Part shown: positions 15,158 to 22,589 of the stretch, in pieces
How the letters are laid out: every line of letters starts with the position of its first letter
Position numbering within the stretch: the first letter of the stretch is position 1
Origin: Sphingomonadales bacterium
Lineage (GTDB): Bacteria; Pseudomonadota; Alphaproteobacteria; Sphingomonadales; Sphingomonadaceae
Direction of reading: 5' to 3'
Assembly (NCBI GenBank): GCA_024636595.1
Contig: JAGXGT010000136.1
Coordinates: forward strand, 1-22,589
Length of the DNA stretch: 22,589 bases
Position numbers and translations under genes: made by a program
Notes under the pieces: generated by a model
What the model saw: the letters and a program-made list of their open reading frames with translations, nothing else
The model's database searches: none
What the model was told of the DNA's origin: nothing

Positions 15158-15183
15158 GGCCGCAGCTTTTGGCGGCTTTTTTT
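15158..15183 (+). terminator. Intrinsic-terminator-like hairpin upstream of rpmH
   Basis: GCCGC (15159-15163) pairs with GCGGC (15172-15176) around an eight-base loop, and seven T residues follow at once (15177-15183). It could end transcripts from the PGPGW gene. If the promoter at 15114 is real, it sits in the rpmH leader and could act as an attenuator. Confidence 0.6.
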
Positions 15184-15211
15184 ATCGAAATTTTGACGTA
15201 GGATAATCGCG

Positions 15212-15346
15212 ATGAAGCGTACATTTCAACCGAGCCGCCTGGTCCGTAAACGGCGCCATGGTTTCCGCGCCCGCAAAGCCACTGTTGGTGGCCGCAAAGT
15301 GCTGGCTGCCCGCCGTGCGCGTGGCCGCAAGAAGCTCTCTGCCTAA
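15212..15346 (+). CDS. rpmH: 50S ribosomal protein L34
   Basis: This 44-residue, extremely basic protein opens MKRTFQPSRLVRKRRHGFRA, the L34 signature, and ends GRKKLSA. L34 is a small component of the large ribosomal subunit. AGGA lies nine bases before ATG 15212. It is the first gene of the conserved rpmH-rnpA-yidD-yidC-engB block. A reading frame continuous with rnpA runs through its second half, with an ATG at 15258, so the two genes may overlap. Translation of rnpA is probably coupled to that of rpmH. Confidence 0.97.
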   Translation: MKRTFQPSRLVRKRRHGFRARKATVGGRKVLAARRARGRKKLSA

Positions 15347-15353
15347 AACCAAC

Positions 15354-15803
15354 GTGTCCGCCCGTGCTACGCCTGCCGAAGCACCTCTATTGCCGGATCC
15401 CTTGGACGAGAAACAGCCTTCGTCCGATTCGGCTCTCGCCGATTCCAATCATTCTATCGAAGCGATTCGCAAACGTGCGGATTTTCTTGCCGCCAATCGC
15501 GGCAAGCGATTCGTTACCAACAGCTTTGTGCTGCTGGCGCATCGACGCCGCACCGATCATCCCATTCCAGCGGAAATGATCCGGTACGGCATCACCGTGA
15601 CGAAGAAAATTGGCAATGCCGTTGTACGCAACCGGATGAAGCGCCGATTCCGGGCGCTGCTCGCGCAGGTCTTGCCCGATAATGGCCTCGCTGGCGTCGA
15701 TCATATCATGATTGGTCGCAAAGCGAATAAGGAAGCCGATTTTGCCGCCCTGAGAGCGGATCTCGAAAAAGGCCTGAGATATCTGGCGAAAAAGCTGGAC
15801 TAG
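15354..15803 (+). CDS. rnpA: Ribonuclease P protein component
   Basis: RnpA is the protein cofactor that helps the RNase P RNA bind pre-tRNA and remove its 5' leader. The core (about residues 37-149) matches the family: IRKRADFLAANRGKR, the aromatic strand NSFVLLAHRRR, and the RNR region KIGNAVVRNRMKRRFRALL. The start is uncertain. GTG 15354 begins seven bases after the rpmH stop and gives 149 residues with a 36-residue low-complexity N-terminal extension, but no Shine-Dalgarno is visible. The only upstream ATG in frame is at 15258 inside rpmH, which would give 181 residues. There is no in-frame ATG between rpmH and the conserved core. yidD follows after two bases. Identity is certain, the start is not. 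Confidence 0.92.
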   Translation: MSARATPAEAPLLPDPLDEKQPSSDSALADSNHSIEAIRKRADFLAANRGKRFVTNSFVLLAHRRRTDHPIPAEMIRYGITVTKKIGNAVVRNRMKRRFRALLAQVLPDNGLAGVDHIMIGRKANKEADFAALRADLEKGLRYLAKKLD

Positions 15804-15805
15804 CC

Positions 15806-16018
15806 ATGCTCAAGTCCGTTTTCATCTTCTTTGTGCGATGCTGGCAATGGGGCCCGTCGCGGATATTGCCACCGACTTGCCGCTATATGCCGACCTGCAG
15901 CGCCTACACGGTCGAGGCGATCGAGAAACACGGTGCAATTAGGGGTAGCTGGTTGGGAGCGAAACGGCTATTGCGCTGCCATCCTTGGGGTGGCTCGGGT
16001 TACGACCCTGTGCCTTGA
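15806..16018 (+). CDS. yidD: Membrane protein insertion efficiency factor YidD
   Basis: This 70-residue protein assists insertion of inner-membrane proteins by YidC/SecYEG. The family pattern is complete: an amphipathic start, RILPPTCRYMPTCSAYTVEAIEKHG with both cysteines, RLLRCHPWGGSGYDPVP at the end. It begins at ATG 15806, two bases after the rnpA stop, and ends 53 bases before yidC. Close spacing implies coupled translation with rnpA. The order rnpA-yidD-yidC is widely conserved. Confidence 0.96.
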   Translation: MLKSVFIFFVRCWQWGPSRILPPTCRYMPTCSAYTVEAIEKHGAIRGSWLGAKRLLRCHPWGGSGYDPVP

Positions 16019-16071
16019 TACCCTGAACACCGATCCTATTTGCAACCAATGGCCGAAAGCGGGACGATATA

Positions 16072-17931
16072 GTGGACGATAAGCGTAACATCATCATGGC
16101 GGTGCTGCTCACCGGAATCATTCTGTTCGGCTGGCCGCTGATGATGGAACGGTTTTTCCCGGACATGGCCAACAAGAACGAGGTCGTGGAGCAGGCGAAT
16201 TCGCCAGCGAACGACCAGGTTGGCGACAACAGCAGCACAGCGGTTGGCGCTCCCGCCGCTGGCGGCACCGATATCACAACCGGCACCGCATCGGACAAAA
16301 TCAGGCCACTGGCGACCGTCCTGCGCGAAAACCCCCGGGTCCTGATTGAAACCCCCCGCGTTCAAGGTTCGATCAATCTCAAGGGCGGGCGGATTGATGA
16401 TCTGACGCTGTCCGATCATACCGTTGACATGAGCAAGGACAGCAAACCCGTCCGGCTCTTTTCTCCCTCCGGAACCCAGGATGCCTATTTCAGCCGCGTC
16501 GGCTGGGCCGGTGATGGCGTTGCCGTCCCCGATGACAATACGATCTGGTCCCCTGACGGCAGCAAGTTGACCCCGGAAACGCCGGTCACGCTCACCTGGT
16601 CGAATGAGACCGGGCAAACCTATGCCATCAAGCTGTCGATCGACGACGACTATCTGATTACCAGCGAGCAAAGCGTTACCAATCGCGGCGCAAATCCGAT
16701 CGCGCTGAGACCCTATGGGCTGATCAACCGCAAACGCGATCTGGGCAATATTCCGCCGAGCGAAGCCAGCACCTGGACGATTCACTCCGGTCCGGTCGGC
16801 GTCTATGAAGGCGCGGCGAATTATGATGTCGATTACAAGAACCTTGCCGGTGACGAGCCCGGATTCTTTGCCAGCCTGTTTGGCACCTCGGCGGTTGCCG
16901 GAACCAATAGCTACGACAAGGATGTCAGCTGGCTTGGCTTCACCGACAAATATTGGCTGAGCGCCCTGATCCCGGATAATATTTCCGATGTCGACGCAAA
17001 ATTCCGCTCTGGCGGCGGTGATATCTTCCAGGCCGAAATAGCGAAGAAGAGCGCGCAGATCATCGCCCCGGGTCAACAGCTGAAAACCACAACCCGCCTG
17101 TTCGCTGGTGCCAAGGAAAACGACGTTCTGGTGAAATATCAGGAAAATCTCGGCGTCATCAATCTGGATCGCGCCATCGACTGGGGCTGGTTCTACTGGT
17201 TCGAGAAACCGCTTTTCTATCTGCTCAACTGGTTGTTCAATCTGGTCGGGAATTTCGGCGTTGCCATCATTCTGATGACCTTCATCGTCCGCGGCATCAT
17301 GTTTCCGATCGCCCAGAAACAATTTTCGTCGATGGCGCAAATGCGGGCCGTTCAGCCGAAAATGAAGGCTATTCAAGCGAAGCACAAGGACGACAAGCAG
17401 CAGCAACAGCAGGAAATCATGAAGCTGTACAAGGACGAGAAGGTCAATCCGCTGGCTGGCTGCCTGCCGATCTTCCTGCAAATTCCGATTTTCTTCGCCT
17501 TGTACAAGGTGCTGATGCTGTCGATTGAAATGCGCCACCAGCCCTTTGCCCTGTGGATCAAGGATCTCAGTGCGCCCGATCCGCTGACGCCGGTCAATCT
17601 GTTCGGCCTGCTGCCGTTCGACCCGCCAACCTTCCTTGCGGTGGGCATCCTGCCGATCCTGATGGGCATTACGATGCACCTGCAATTCAAGCTGAATCCG
17701 GCGCCAATGGATCCGATGCAAAAACAGATTTTCAGCATCATGCCTTGGATTCTGGTGTTCATCATGGCGCCCTTTGCCGCCGGTCTGCAGCTGTACTGGA
17801 CGGTGTCCAACACGCTCACCATCCTGCAGCAGAAATGGCTCTATTCGCGCCACCCACAGATGCAGGAAGCGATGGCCAAGGAAGCCGAAGAGAAAGCGCG
17901 CAAGGCGGCGGCTGACAAGGCCGAGGCATGA
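16072..17931 (+). CDS. yidC: Membrane protein insertase YidC
   Basis: YidC inserts and folds inner-membrane proteins, alone or with SecYEG. The 619-residue protein begins with a GTG at 16072 (GGGA about eight bases upstream). The N-terminal helix (IIMAVLLTGIILFGWPLMM) is followed by a large periplasmic domain to about residue 375, beginning with a Thr/Gly/Ala-rich linker typical of alphaproteobacteria. The conserved core holds five helices with the groove arginine in TFIVRGIMFPIAQKQ, a cytoplasmic hairpin rich in Lys and Gln (KHKDDKQQQQQEIMKLYKDEK), LAGCLPIFLQIPIFFALYKV and the last helices near the end. The tail is basic and Ala/Lys-rich. The stop overlaps the engB start in ATGA. Confidence 0.97.
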   Translation: MDDKRNIIMAVLLTGIILFGWPLMMERFFPDMANKNEVVEQANSPANDQVGDNSSTAVGAPAAGGTDITTGTASDKIRPLATVLRENPRVLIETPRVQGSINLKGGRIDDLTLSDHTVDMSKDSKPVRLFSPSGTQDAYFSRVGWAGDGVAVPDDNTIWSPDGSKLTPETPVTLTWSNETGQTYAIKLSIDDDYLITSEQSVTNRGANPIALRPYGLINRKRDLGNIPPSEASTWTIHSGPVGVYEGAANYDVDYKNLAGDEPGFFASLFGTSAVAGTNSYDKDVSWLGFTDKYWLSALIPDNISDVDAKFRSGGGDIFQAEIAKKSAQIIAPGQQLKTTTRLFAGAKENDVLVKYQENLGVINLDRAIDWGWFYWFEKPLFYLLNWLFNLVGNFGVAIILMTFIVRGIMFPIAQKQFSSMAQMRAVQPKMKAIQAKHKDDKQQQQQEIMKLYKDEKVNPLAGCLPIFLQIPIFFALYKVLMLSIEMRHQPFALWIKDLSAPDPLTPVNLFGLLPFDPPTFLAVGILPILMGITMHLQFKLNPAPMDPMQKQIFSIMPWILVFIMAPFAAGLQLYWTVSNTLTILQQKWLYSRHPQMQEAMAKEAEEKARKAAADKAEA

Positions 17932-18548
17932 CACCGCTTCATCCGAAGCTGTTCTCCGGCCCGATCAGCTTTCTGAAAAGCGCGCCGCAGCTGCAATTTC
18001 TGCCCGATCCGTCGGTGCCGGAGATCGCCTTTGCCGGTCGCTCCAATGTCGGCAAATCATCGCTGATCAACGCGCTGACCAACCGCAACGGACTGGCGCG
18101 GACATCGAACACGCCGGGCCGGACCCAGGAGCTCAATTTCTTTGATGTCGGCGAACCGTTGATCTTCCGGATCTGCGACATGCCCGGCTATGGCTATGCC
18201 AAGGCACCGCCAAAGGTGGTCCAGAAATGGCGCTTTCTGATCAACGACTATCTGCGCGGTCGGGCGGTATTGAAGCGGACCTTCGTGCTGATCGATTCGC
18301 GTCATGGCATCAAGCCGGTGGACGAGGAAGTGATGGAAATGCTCGACCGGGCGGCCGTCAGCTACCGGGTGGTCCTGACCAAGGCAGACAAGGTCAAGCA
18401 GGAAGCGCTGGATATTACCGCCGAACAGGTCGCGGCGATTGCCAAGAAACATCCTGCCGCGCATCCCGACTTGCTGCTGACGTCTTCGGAAAAGAAGCAG
18501 GGTATCGATGAATTGCGGCTTGCGGTGCTCGAAGCGGTGCAGAGCTAG
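17928..18548 (+). CDS. engB: Ribosome biogenesis GTPase EngB (YihA/YsxC)
   Basis: EngB is a TRAFAC-class GTPase needed for assembly of the 50S subunit. All G motifs are present: G1 GRSNVGKSS (near 38), the switch region NTPGRTQELNFF with the G2 threonine, G3 DMPGYGYAKAP, G4 TKADKVKQ and G5 TSSEKKQGI. It has 206 residues, the usual length. The start ATG overlaps the yidC stop by four bases, so translation is coupled to yidC. In rhizobia and many other alphaproteobacteria argB follows; here a GST gene follows instead. Confidence 0.96.
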   Translation: MTPLHPKLFSGPISFLKSAPQLQFLPDPSVPEIAFAGRSNVGKSSLINALTNRNGLARTSNTPGRTQELNFFDVGEPLIFRICDMPGYGYAKAPPKVVQKWRFLINDYLRGRAVLKRTFVLIDSRHGIKPVDEEVMEMLDRAAVSYRVVLTKADKVKQEALDITAEQVAAIAKKHPAAHPDLLLTSSEKKQGIDELRLAVLEAVQS

Positions 18549-18604
18549 CCGCCGGACAAGCCTTTTCTCGACACAGCCGATCATATTTGATTATGGGGCA
18601 TGAT

Positions 18605-19276
18605 ATGAAACTGATAATCGGAAACAAAGCCTATTCCAGCTGGTCCATGCGCGGCTGGCTCGCTTGCAAGCAGTCGGGCCTGTCCTTCGAAGAACTGACC
18701 GTGCCGCTATATGGCGACGACTGGGACCATGTCCGCGCGGGCGAGAATTTTGCGCCATCCGGCGGCAAGGTCCCGATCCTGTGGGACGGAGAGACCGTGG
18801 TCTGGGACAGTCTGGCGATTATCGACTGGCTTGCCGACAAGACCCACCGCGACCGTTTCTGGCCAAAGGACGAGACCGCCCGCGGCATGGCCCGTTCGAT
18901 GGCGGCGGAAATGCACTCCGGTTTCATGGCGCTGCGCCGGCAATGCCCGATGAACACGCGGAAAATTTTCGACGGCCTCGATTTCAGCGATGAGGTCAAG
19001 ACAGACGCCGCGCGGGTCATCGAGCTGTGGGCGCAGGCGCGGGCGCGCTTCGGCGGCGGCGGGCCGTTTCTGTTCGGCACTTATGGCGCGGCGGATATCA
19101 TGTATGCGCCGGTGGTTTCGCGCTTCCAGACGTACGGGTTTCGCCTGCCGGGCTTTGCCACCAGCTATATGCAGACCATTCTCGATCATGAATGGACCGC
19201 GCAATGGATGGAGGCCGCCGAGGAGGAGCCCTGGGTGATCGAACGACTCGAGCAGCCGGAAGCGGCGGAAGCCTGA
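18605..19276 (+). CDS. Glutathione S-transferase family protein
   Basis: The 223-residue product has an N-terminal thioredoxin-like GST domain and a helical C-terminal domain. The glutathione site text is AYSSWSMRGWLA (9-20), with S11/S12 as likely catalytic serines as in zeta-like GSTs, then the cis-proline segment GGKVPILWDGETVVWDSLAIIDWLAD. The C-terminal domain contains GPFLFGTYGAADIMYAPVV. The reading frame is open to TTG 18587 and ATG 18593, but GGGG lies six bases before ATG 18605, which also opens the first beta strand, so it is chosen. Substrate is unknown; detoxification or isomerisation is possible. It follows engB by 56 bases and precedes dapE by 10, so it may share a transcript. 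Confidence 0.9.
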   Translation: MKLIIGNKAYSSWSMRGWLACKQSGLSFEELTVPLYGDDWDHVRAGENFAPSGGKVPILWDGETVVWDSLAIIDWLADKTHRDRFWPKDETARGMARSMAAEMHSGFMALRRQCPMNTRKIFDGLDFSDEVKTDAARVIELWAQARARFGGGGPFLFGTYGAADIMYAPVVSRFQTYGFRLPGFATSYMQTILDHEWTAQWMEAAEEEPWVIERLEQPEAAEA

Positions 19277-19286
19277 TCGCGATTCA

Positions 19287-20414
19287 ATGACCGCACCAAC
19301 AGCTCTCGACCTGGCACAGCGACTGATCGCCCATCCCAGCATTACTCCGGCGACGGGAAGCGTGTTTGACGAGATGGAAGCGATGCTCAAGCCTCTAGGG
19401 TTTGAGGTAAATCGCTTCATCGCTGGCGACGCGCCGGACGGGCCCGTCGAAAATCTCTTCGCCATTCGCAAAGGCCCTGCCGGTTCCCGGCACTTCGCTT
19501 ATGCCGGGCATCTTGATGTCGTCCCGCCCGGTCTGGGCTGGCAGACCGATCCGTTCGTGGCGGAAGTGCGCGGTGATTTGCTGCACGGTCGCGGTGCCGT
19601 CGACATGAAGGGCAGTATCGCCGCCTTTGTCAGTGCCCTGCACCAGCTGCCGGATGATCTCGGCACGATCAGCCTGATCATCACCGGCGATGAAGAAGGG
19701 CCAGCGCGCTTTGGTACGGTCGCGCTGATGGAGTTCATGGCCGAGCGAAAAATTGTGCCCGACCTGTGTCTCGTCGGCGAGCCGACATCGGTCCACCGGC
19801 TCGGCGACATGATCAAGATCGGGCGGCGCGGCTCGGTCAATATGTGGATCACGGTGCAGGGGATGCAGGGCCATGTCGCCTATCCGCACAATGCCGACAA
19901 TCCGATCACCAAGCTGGGCAAGATATTGAGCGAAATTGACTCGCTGCAGCTCGACGACGGCACCGACTGGTTCCAGCCGAGCAATATCGAATTTACCGAC
20001 CTGCATGTCGGCAAGCCGGCGCATAACGTGATCCCGGCTAAGGCCGAAGGCCGGTTGTCGATCCGGTTCAACGACCGGCACAGCGGCGAAAGCTTGAGCA
20101 CCATTGTCCAGGAGATCGTCGAGCGGCATGGCGGCACATTGAAACCCGTCATTTCCGGCGAACCGTTTCTGACCCCGCCGGGGGCATTCTCGGACATCAT
20201 CGCCGGCGCAATTCGCGAAGTGACCGGCGTGGACCCTGAACTGTCCACATCGGGCGGGACGTCCGACGCCCGCTTTCTGGCGAAGATCATGCCGGTGGTC
20301 GAATTCGGTCTGTGCAACGCGACCATGCACAAGCTGGACGAAGCCGTGGCGGTCGACGATCTCGACCAGCTGGCGCAAATTTTTACCCTTGTTGTCCGGC
20401 GCGCACTGCTCTGA
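19287..20414 (+). CDS. dapE: Succinyl-diaminopimelate desuccinylase (DapE)
   Basis: DapE hydrolyses N-succinyl-LL-diaminopimelate in lysine and meso-diaminopimelate synthesis, feeding the peptidoglycan crosslink. The 375-residue protein shows the M20 dizinc site: H75 and D77 in AGHLDVVP, D106 in GRGAVDMKG, E136/E137 in TGDEEGPARFGT, and the conserved VGEPTS near 160. The dimerisation insert and the C-terminal SGGTSDARF with the last metal histidine in NATMHKLDE are present. These features separate it from ArgE. It begins at ATG 19287, ten bases after the GST stop. Confidence 0.95.
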   Translation: MTAPTALDLAQRLIAHPSITPATGSVFDEMEAMLKPLGFEVNRFIAGDAPDGPVENLFAIRKGPAGSRHFAYAGHLDVVPPGLGWQTDPFVAEVRGDLLHGRGAVDMKGSIAAFVSALHQLPDDLGTISLIITGDEEGPARFGTVALMEFMAERKIVPDLCLVGEPTSVHRLGDMIKIGRRGSVNMWITVQGMQGHVAYPHNADNPITKLGKILSEIDSLQLDDGTDWFQPSNIEFTDLHVGKPAHNVIPAKAEGRLSIRFNDRHSGESLSTIVQEIVERHGGTLKPVISGEPFLTPPGAFSDIIAGAIREVTGVDPELSTSGGTSDARFLAKIMPVVEFGLCNATMHKLDEAVAVDDLDQLAQIFTLVVRRALL

Positions 20415-20472
20415 CCCGCCGGCAAGCCAACCCGGGCTGGATTGAGCCAGGGACCACCGAAGGAGAGACATC

Positions 20473-21744
20473 GTGAGATTGAAAATACTGGCCGCTGCGG
20501 CGCTTTGCCTGATGTCCACGCCGTCCGTTGCCGAGACGGTTGTGGTGAAAGCCGCCGCGATGGTCGATGTTGAAAAAGGAACCCTGGTTGCCAATCCGGT
20601 GATCACCGTCACAGACGGCACGATTCGATCAATTGGATCGGGTTCGATCGCCATGCCCGAACAAGCGACGATCATCGATCTCGGCGACAAGATCATCATG
20701 CCGGGCCTGATCGACATGCATGTCCACTTGATGGGCAAGGCGACCGATCAGGGCTATCGCCGTCTGGTGATTTCCCATGAACGCGCGGCGATTACCGGTG
20801 TCATGAACGCGCGCACAACGCTTTTGGCCGGTTTCACAACGGTCCGGAATGTCGGCGCTCCCAGCTTTTCCGATGTTGCGTTGCGCGATGCCATCGCGGC
20901 GGGTGATGTGCCGGGTCCCCGGATGTTCGTTTCCGGCCCTGCGATCGGCATTACCGGCGGCCATTGCAGCGATAACAATCTGCTGCCGGAAGAATTTGCG
21001 ATTGTCGGCGAAGGTGTCGCGGACGGTCCGTGGGCGGCACGCACCAAGGTCCGCCGCAACATCAAATATGGCGTAGATCTGATCAAGACCTGCTCGACCG
21101 GCGGCGTCTTGTCGAAAGGCACCCAGGTTGGGGCGCCGCAATATACGGTGGAGGAATTGACCGCTTTAACCGAAGAAGCGCACAGTCATGGCCGCAAGGT
21201 CGCCTCGCATGCCCATGGTGCCGAGGGCATCATCAACGCGCTGAAGGCCGGTGTCGATACGATTGAACATGCCAGCTTCATTTCCGACGAAGGCATTGCC
21301 ATGGCCAAGCGTCAGGGAACCTATCTGTCGATGGACATCTACAATACCGAATATATTCTGGGCGAAGGTGAAAAAGCCGGTTTTCTGGAAGAGAGTCTGG
21401 CCAAGGAGCGGATGACCGGTGCGACCCAGCGCGAGAGCTTTCGCCGGGCGCATCAGGCCGGAGTGAAGATGGTGATGGGCACCGATGCCGGTGTCTATCC
21501 CCATGGCGACAATGCAAAGCAGCTGTCGCGGATGGTTCGCTTTGGCATGACGCCGGCAGAAGCGCTGCGGGCGGCCACCTATAATGCCGCCGATGCCCTG
21601 GGACAGCAGGGTAAAATCGGCGCGCTGATTGTCGGCGCTTCGGCGGATATCATAGCCGTTGACGGCAACCCACTCGATGATGTCATGCTGCTGGAAAACG
21701 TGCCGTTCGTGATGAAAGAAGGCGTGGTCTACAAGTCTGAATGA
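20473..21744 (+). CDS. Exported amidohydrolase (Xaa-Pro dipeptidase-like, imidazolonepropionase superfamily)
   Basis: This 423-residue exported metal-dependent hydrolase begins at GTG 20473, with a strong AGGAG about seven bases upstream. Residues 1-20 are a signal peptide ending SVAET. The subtype I amidohydrolase metal pattern is complete: H83-x-H85 in DMHVHL, K205 in DLIKTCSTGG as the likely carboxylated lysine, H246 and H248 in ASHAHG, H266 in IEHASF and D338 in GTDAG. Such exported members commonly hydrolyse dipeptides with C-terminal proline or arginine; the substrate here is inferred only. It lies 58 bases after dapE. The stop is three bases from the convergent smr stop. Confidence 0.92.
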   Translation: MRLKILAAAALCLMSTPSVAETVVVKAAAMVDVEKGTLVANPVITVTDGTIRSIGSGSIAMPEQATIIDLGDKIIMPGLIDMHVHLMGKATDQGYRRLVISHERAAITGVMNARTTLLAGFTTVRNVGAPSFSDVALRDAIAAGDVPGPRMFVSGPAIGITGGHCSDNNLLPEEFAIVGEGVADGPWAARTKVRRNIKYGVDLIKTCSTGGVLSKGTQVGAPQYTVEELTALTEEAHSHGRKVASHAHGAEGIINALKAGVDTIEHASFISDEGIAMAKRQGTYLSMDIYNTEYILGEGEKAGFLEESLAKERMTGATQRESFRRAHQAGVKMVMGTDAGVYPHGDNAKQLSRMVRFGMTPAEALRAATYNAADALGQQGKIGALIVGASADIIAVDGNPLDDVMLLENVPFVMKEGVVYKSE

Positions 21745-21747
21745 CGC

Positions 21748-22308
21748 TCAGCGCCTGCGCCGCAGGATGATATAAAGCGCTCCAGCCCCGCCGTGTCGCG
21801 GATGGGCGCGTCGCACCGTCGCAATATGCGCGTGATGCCGGGAAGCCGCCAGCCAGTCGGCAATCGTCGCCCGGATTGCCCCGCGGCCACCCTCGCGACG
21901 GCGTTCGTCATCATTGCGCGCCTTGCCGGTAATCAGCAATATGGCGCGATGACCGGCGGCAATGCTGAGTTCCAGGGCGCTGTCGAGACGGCCATGCGCG
22001 GATGTCAGCGTGTAGCCGTGCAAATCGACCGTAACGTCAGGCTGAACCATGCCTTTGGCGAGGCGGCGATCCCAGCCGCCATCCAGCCCGTGGCGCGTTG
22101 GCACCGGCTTCTGGTCGCGTAGCGGCACGGCGGCGACCGATTTTCCGCCAAAGCTTTCTGCGGTGATCGGACCGGACAGTTCGCGCGGCCGCCTCGAGAC
22201 CGGAAGATTTTCCGCCCGTTTCAGACGACCCTGATCAAGCGGCTCGACCGATTCGATAAACTTCTGCCAGAGCGCCTTTTCACCGGCGGTCAGGGGCCGG
22301 TCTGCCAT
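21748..22308 (-). CDS. Smr domain protein (MutS2 C-terminal-like endonuclease domain)
   Basis: A 186-residue protein with a variable, charged N-terminal region (1-90) and a C-terminal Smr domain. The domain begins with VDLHGYTLTSAHGRLDSAL, with the LDxH-type histidine, continues through ILLITGKA and ends HGGAGALYIILRRR, the HGGxGAxYVxLRR signature. Smr domains nick DNA or bind RNA; free-standing proteobacterial members have unclear roles. It starts at ATG 22308, two bases after the mltA stop, so it is translated from the mltA transcript; mltA-smr is a common alphaproteobacterial pair. It converges on the amidohydrolase gene with three bases between the stops. Confidence 0.93.
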   Translation of the reverse strand: MADRPLTAGEKALWQKFIESVEPLDQGRLKRAENLPVSRRPRELSGPITAESFGGKSVAAVPLRDQKPVPTRHGLDGGWDRRLAKGMVQPDVTVDLHGYTLTSAHGRLDSALELSIAAGHRAILLITGKARNDDERRREGGRGAIRATIADWLAASRHHAHIATVRRAHPRHGGAGALYIILRRRR

Positions 22309-22310
22309 CG

Positions 22311-22589
22311 TTACTGGCCCGGGTTTTGGCGGACTGCAACCAGTCTGGAAACACTGCCCTTGGGCAGGAACAGCAACGCCTGTCCGCTGGAAGACATGCC
22401 GCCGGCTATCTGCGCCGCCTGCTCGCCCGCGCCCCAGAAAGTGTCAAAGCGATTGGCACCCTTGATCGCGCCGCCAGTATCCTGCGCGACCCACAGGCCG
22501 TCGGCAATATCATGGGCCATGTCGAGGAACACCGGCGCACCGAGCGGCACGAACATCCGGTCCGCTGCGACCGACGTGCGCGCAACGAC
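22311..22589 (-). CDS. mltA: MltA, lytic murein transglycosylase A, C-terminal fragment at window edge
   Basis: The frame is open to the edge of the window, so only the last 92 residues are seen; the ATG at 22556 is internal. The segment is the 3D domain of MltA: FVPLGAPVFLD, then GLWVAQDTGGAIKGANRFDTFWGAGEQAAQIAG. The aspartate in AQDTGG corresponds to the catalytic Asp of E. coli MltA. MltA cleaves glycan strands with formation of 1,6-anhydro-MurNAc. smr follows two bases after its stop. Confidence 0.92.
   Translation of the reverse strand, partial: VVARTSVAADRMFVPLGAPVFLDMAHDIADGLWVAQDTGGAIKGANRFDTFWGAGEQAAQIAGGMSSSGQALLFLPKGSVSRLVAVRQNPGQ

Noticed and set aside
16036..17934. 632-codon open frame on the - strand opposite yidC
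   Set aside because: Spans exactly the yidC gene, is rich in Arg/His/Gln/Asp of antisense type and has no family features; yidC is certain.
1..22589. Search for CRISPR arrays, IS elements, integrases, tRNA or rRNA genes, and defence genes
   Set aside because: No regularly spaced repeats, transposase motifs, cloverleaf-like segments or defence families were seen by eye.

Overview
The window looks like a chromosomal, mostly housekeeping segment of an alphaproteobacterium, most likely a sphingomonad (Sphingopyxis/Sphingorhabdus-like). The basis is moderately high GC, an alphaproteobacterial order of genes (nadD-rsfS-rlmH-envC-ctpA; rpmH-rnpA-yidD-yidC-engB; mltA-smr), an M23 peptidase/bactofilin pair, and several proteins of a sphingomonad type. 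There is no sign of phage, IS elements, CRISPR arrays, tRNA or rRNA genes. No stretch longer than about 250 bp lacks a gene.

Layout. 2-874 (+) is the C-terminal part of a bPH2 (YdbT-like) membrane protein cut by the window edge. 943-3155 (+) holds an exported DUF885 protein and a small exported protein of unknown function. 3182-3796 (-) is an exported sphingomonad-type protein. 3851-10328 (-) is a long tight cluster, in transcription order proA, nadD, rsfS, rlmH, envC-like, ctpA, dsbB, coq7. It joins proline and NAD synthesis and ribosome maturation to envelope proteolysis, amidase activation, disulfide formation and ubiquinone synthesis. 10575-12174 (+) is an M23 endopeptidase overlapping a bactofilin, a probable cell-shape module. 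12219-13730 (-) is the YifB AAA ATPase. 13905-14633 (+) is an exported ClpP/crotonase-fold-like protein and 14756-15091 (+) a PGPGW membrane protein. 15212-18548 (+) is the rpmH-rnpA-yidD-yidC-engB block. 18605-21744 (+) holds a GST, dapE and an exported amidohydrolase. 21748-22589 (-) holds smr and the C-terminus of mltA.

How the genes work together. Much of the window serves the envelope. dapE feeds meso-diaminopimelate into peptidoglycan. The M23 enzyme, the EnvC-like activator, CtpA and MltA cut wall or control wall cutting. Bactofilin probably scaffolds the M23 enzyme. YidC/YidD insert membrane proteins and DsbB drives periplasmic disulfides.

No new multi-gene defence or metabolic system is apparent. 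The most interesting signals are regulatory: seven GANTC (CcrM-type) sites in 103 bp, with several dyads, between proA and the M23/bactofilin pair; a terminator-like hairpin in the probable rpmH leader; a hairpin that could bridge a distant Shine-Dalgarno to the start of the ClpP-like gene; and an 80-bp M23/bactofilin gene overlap.
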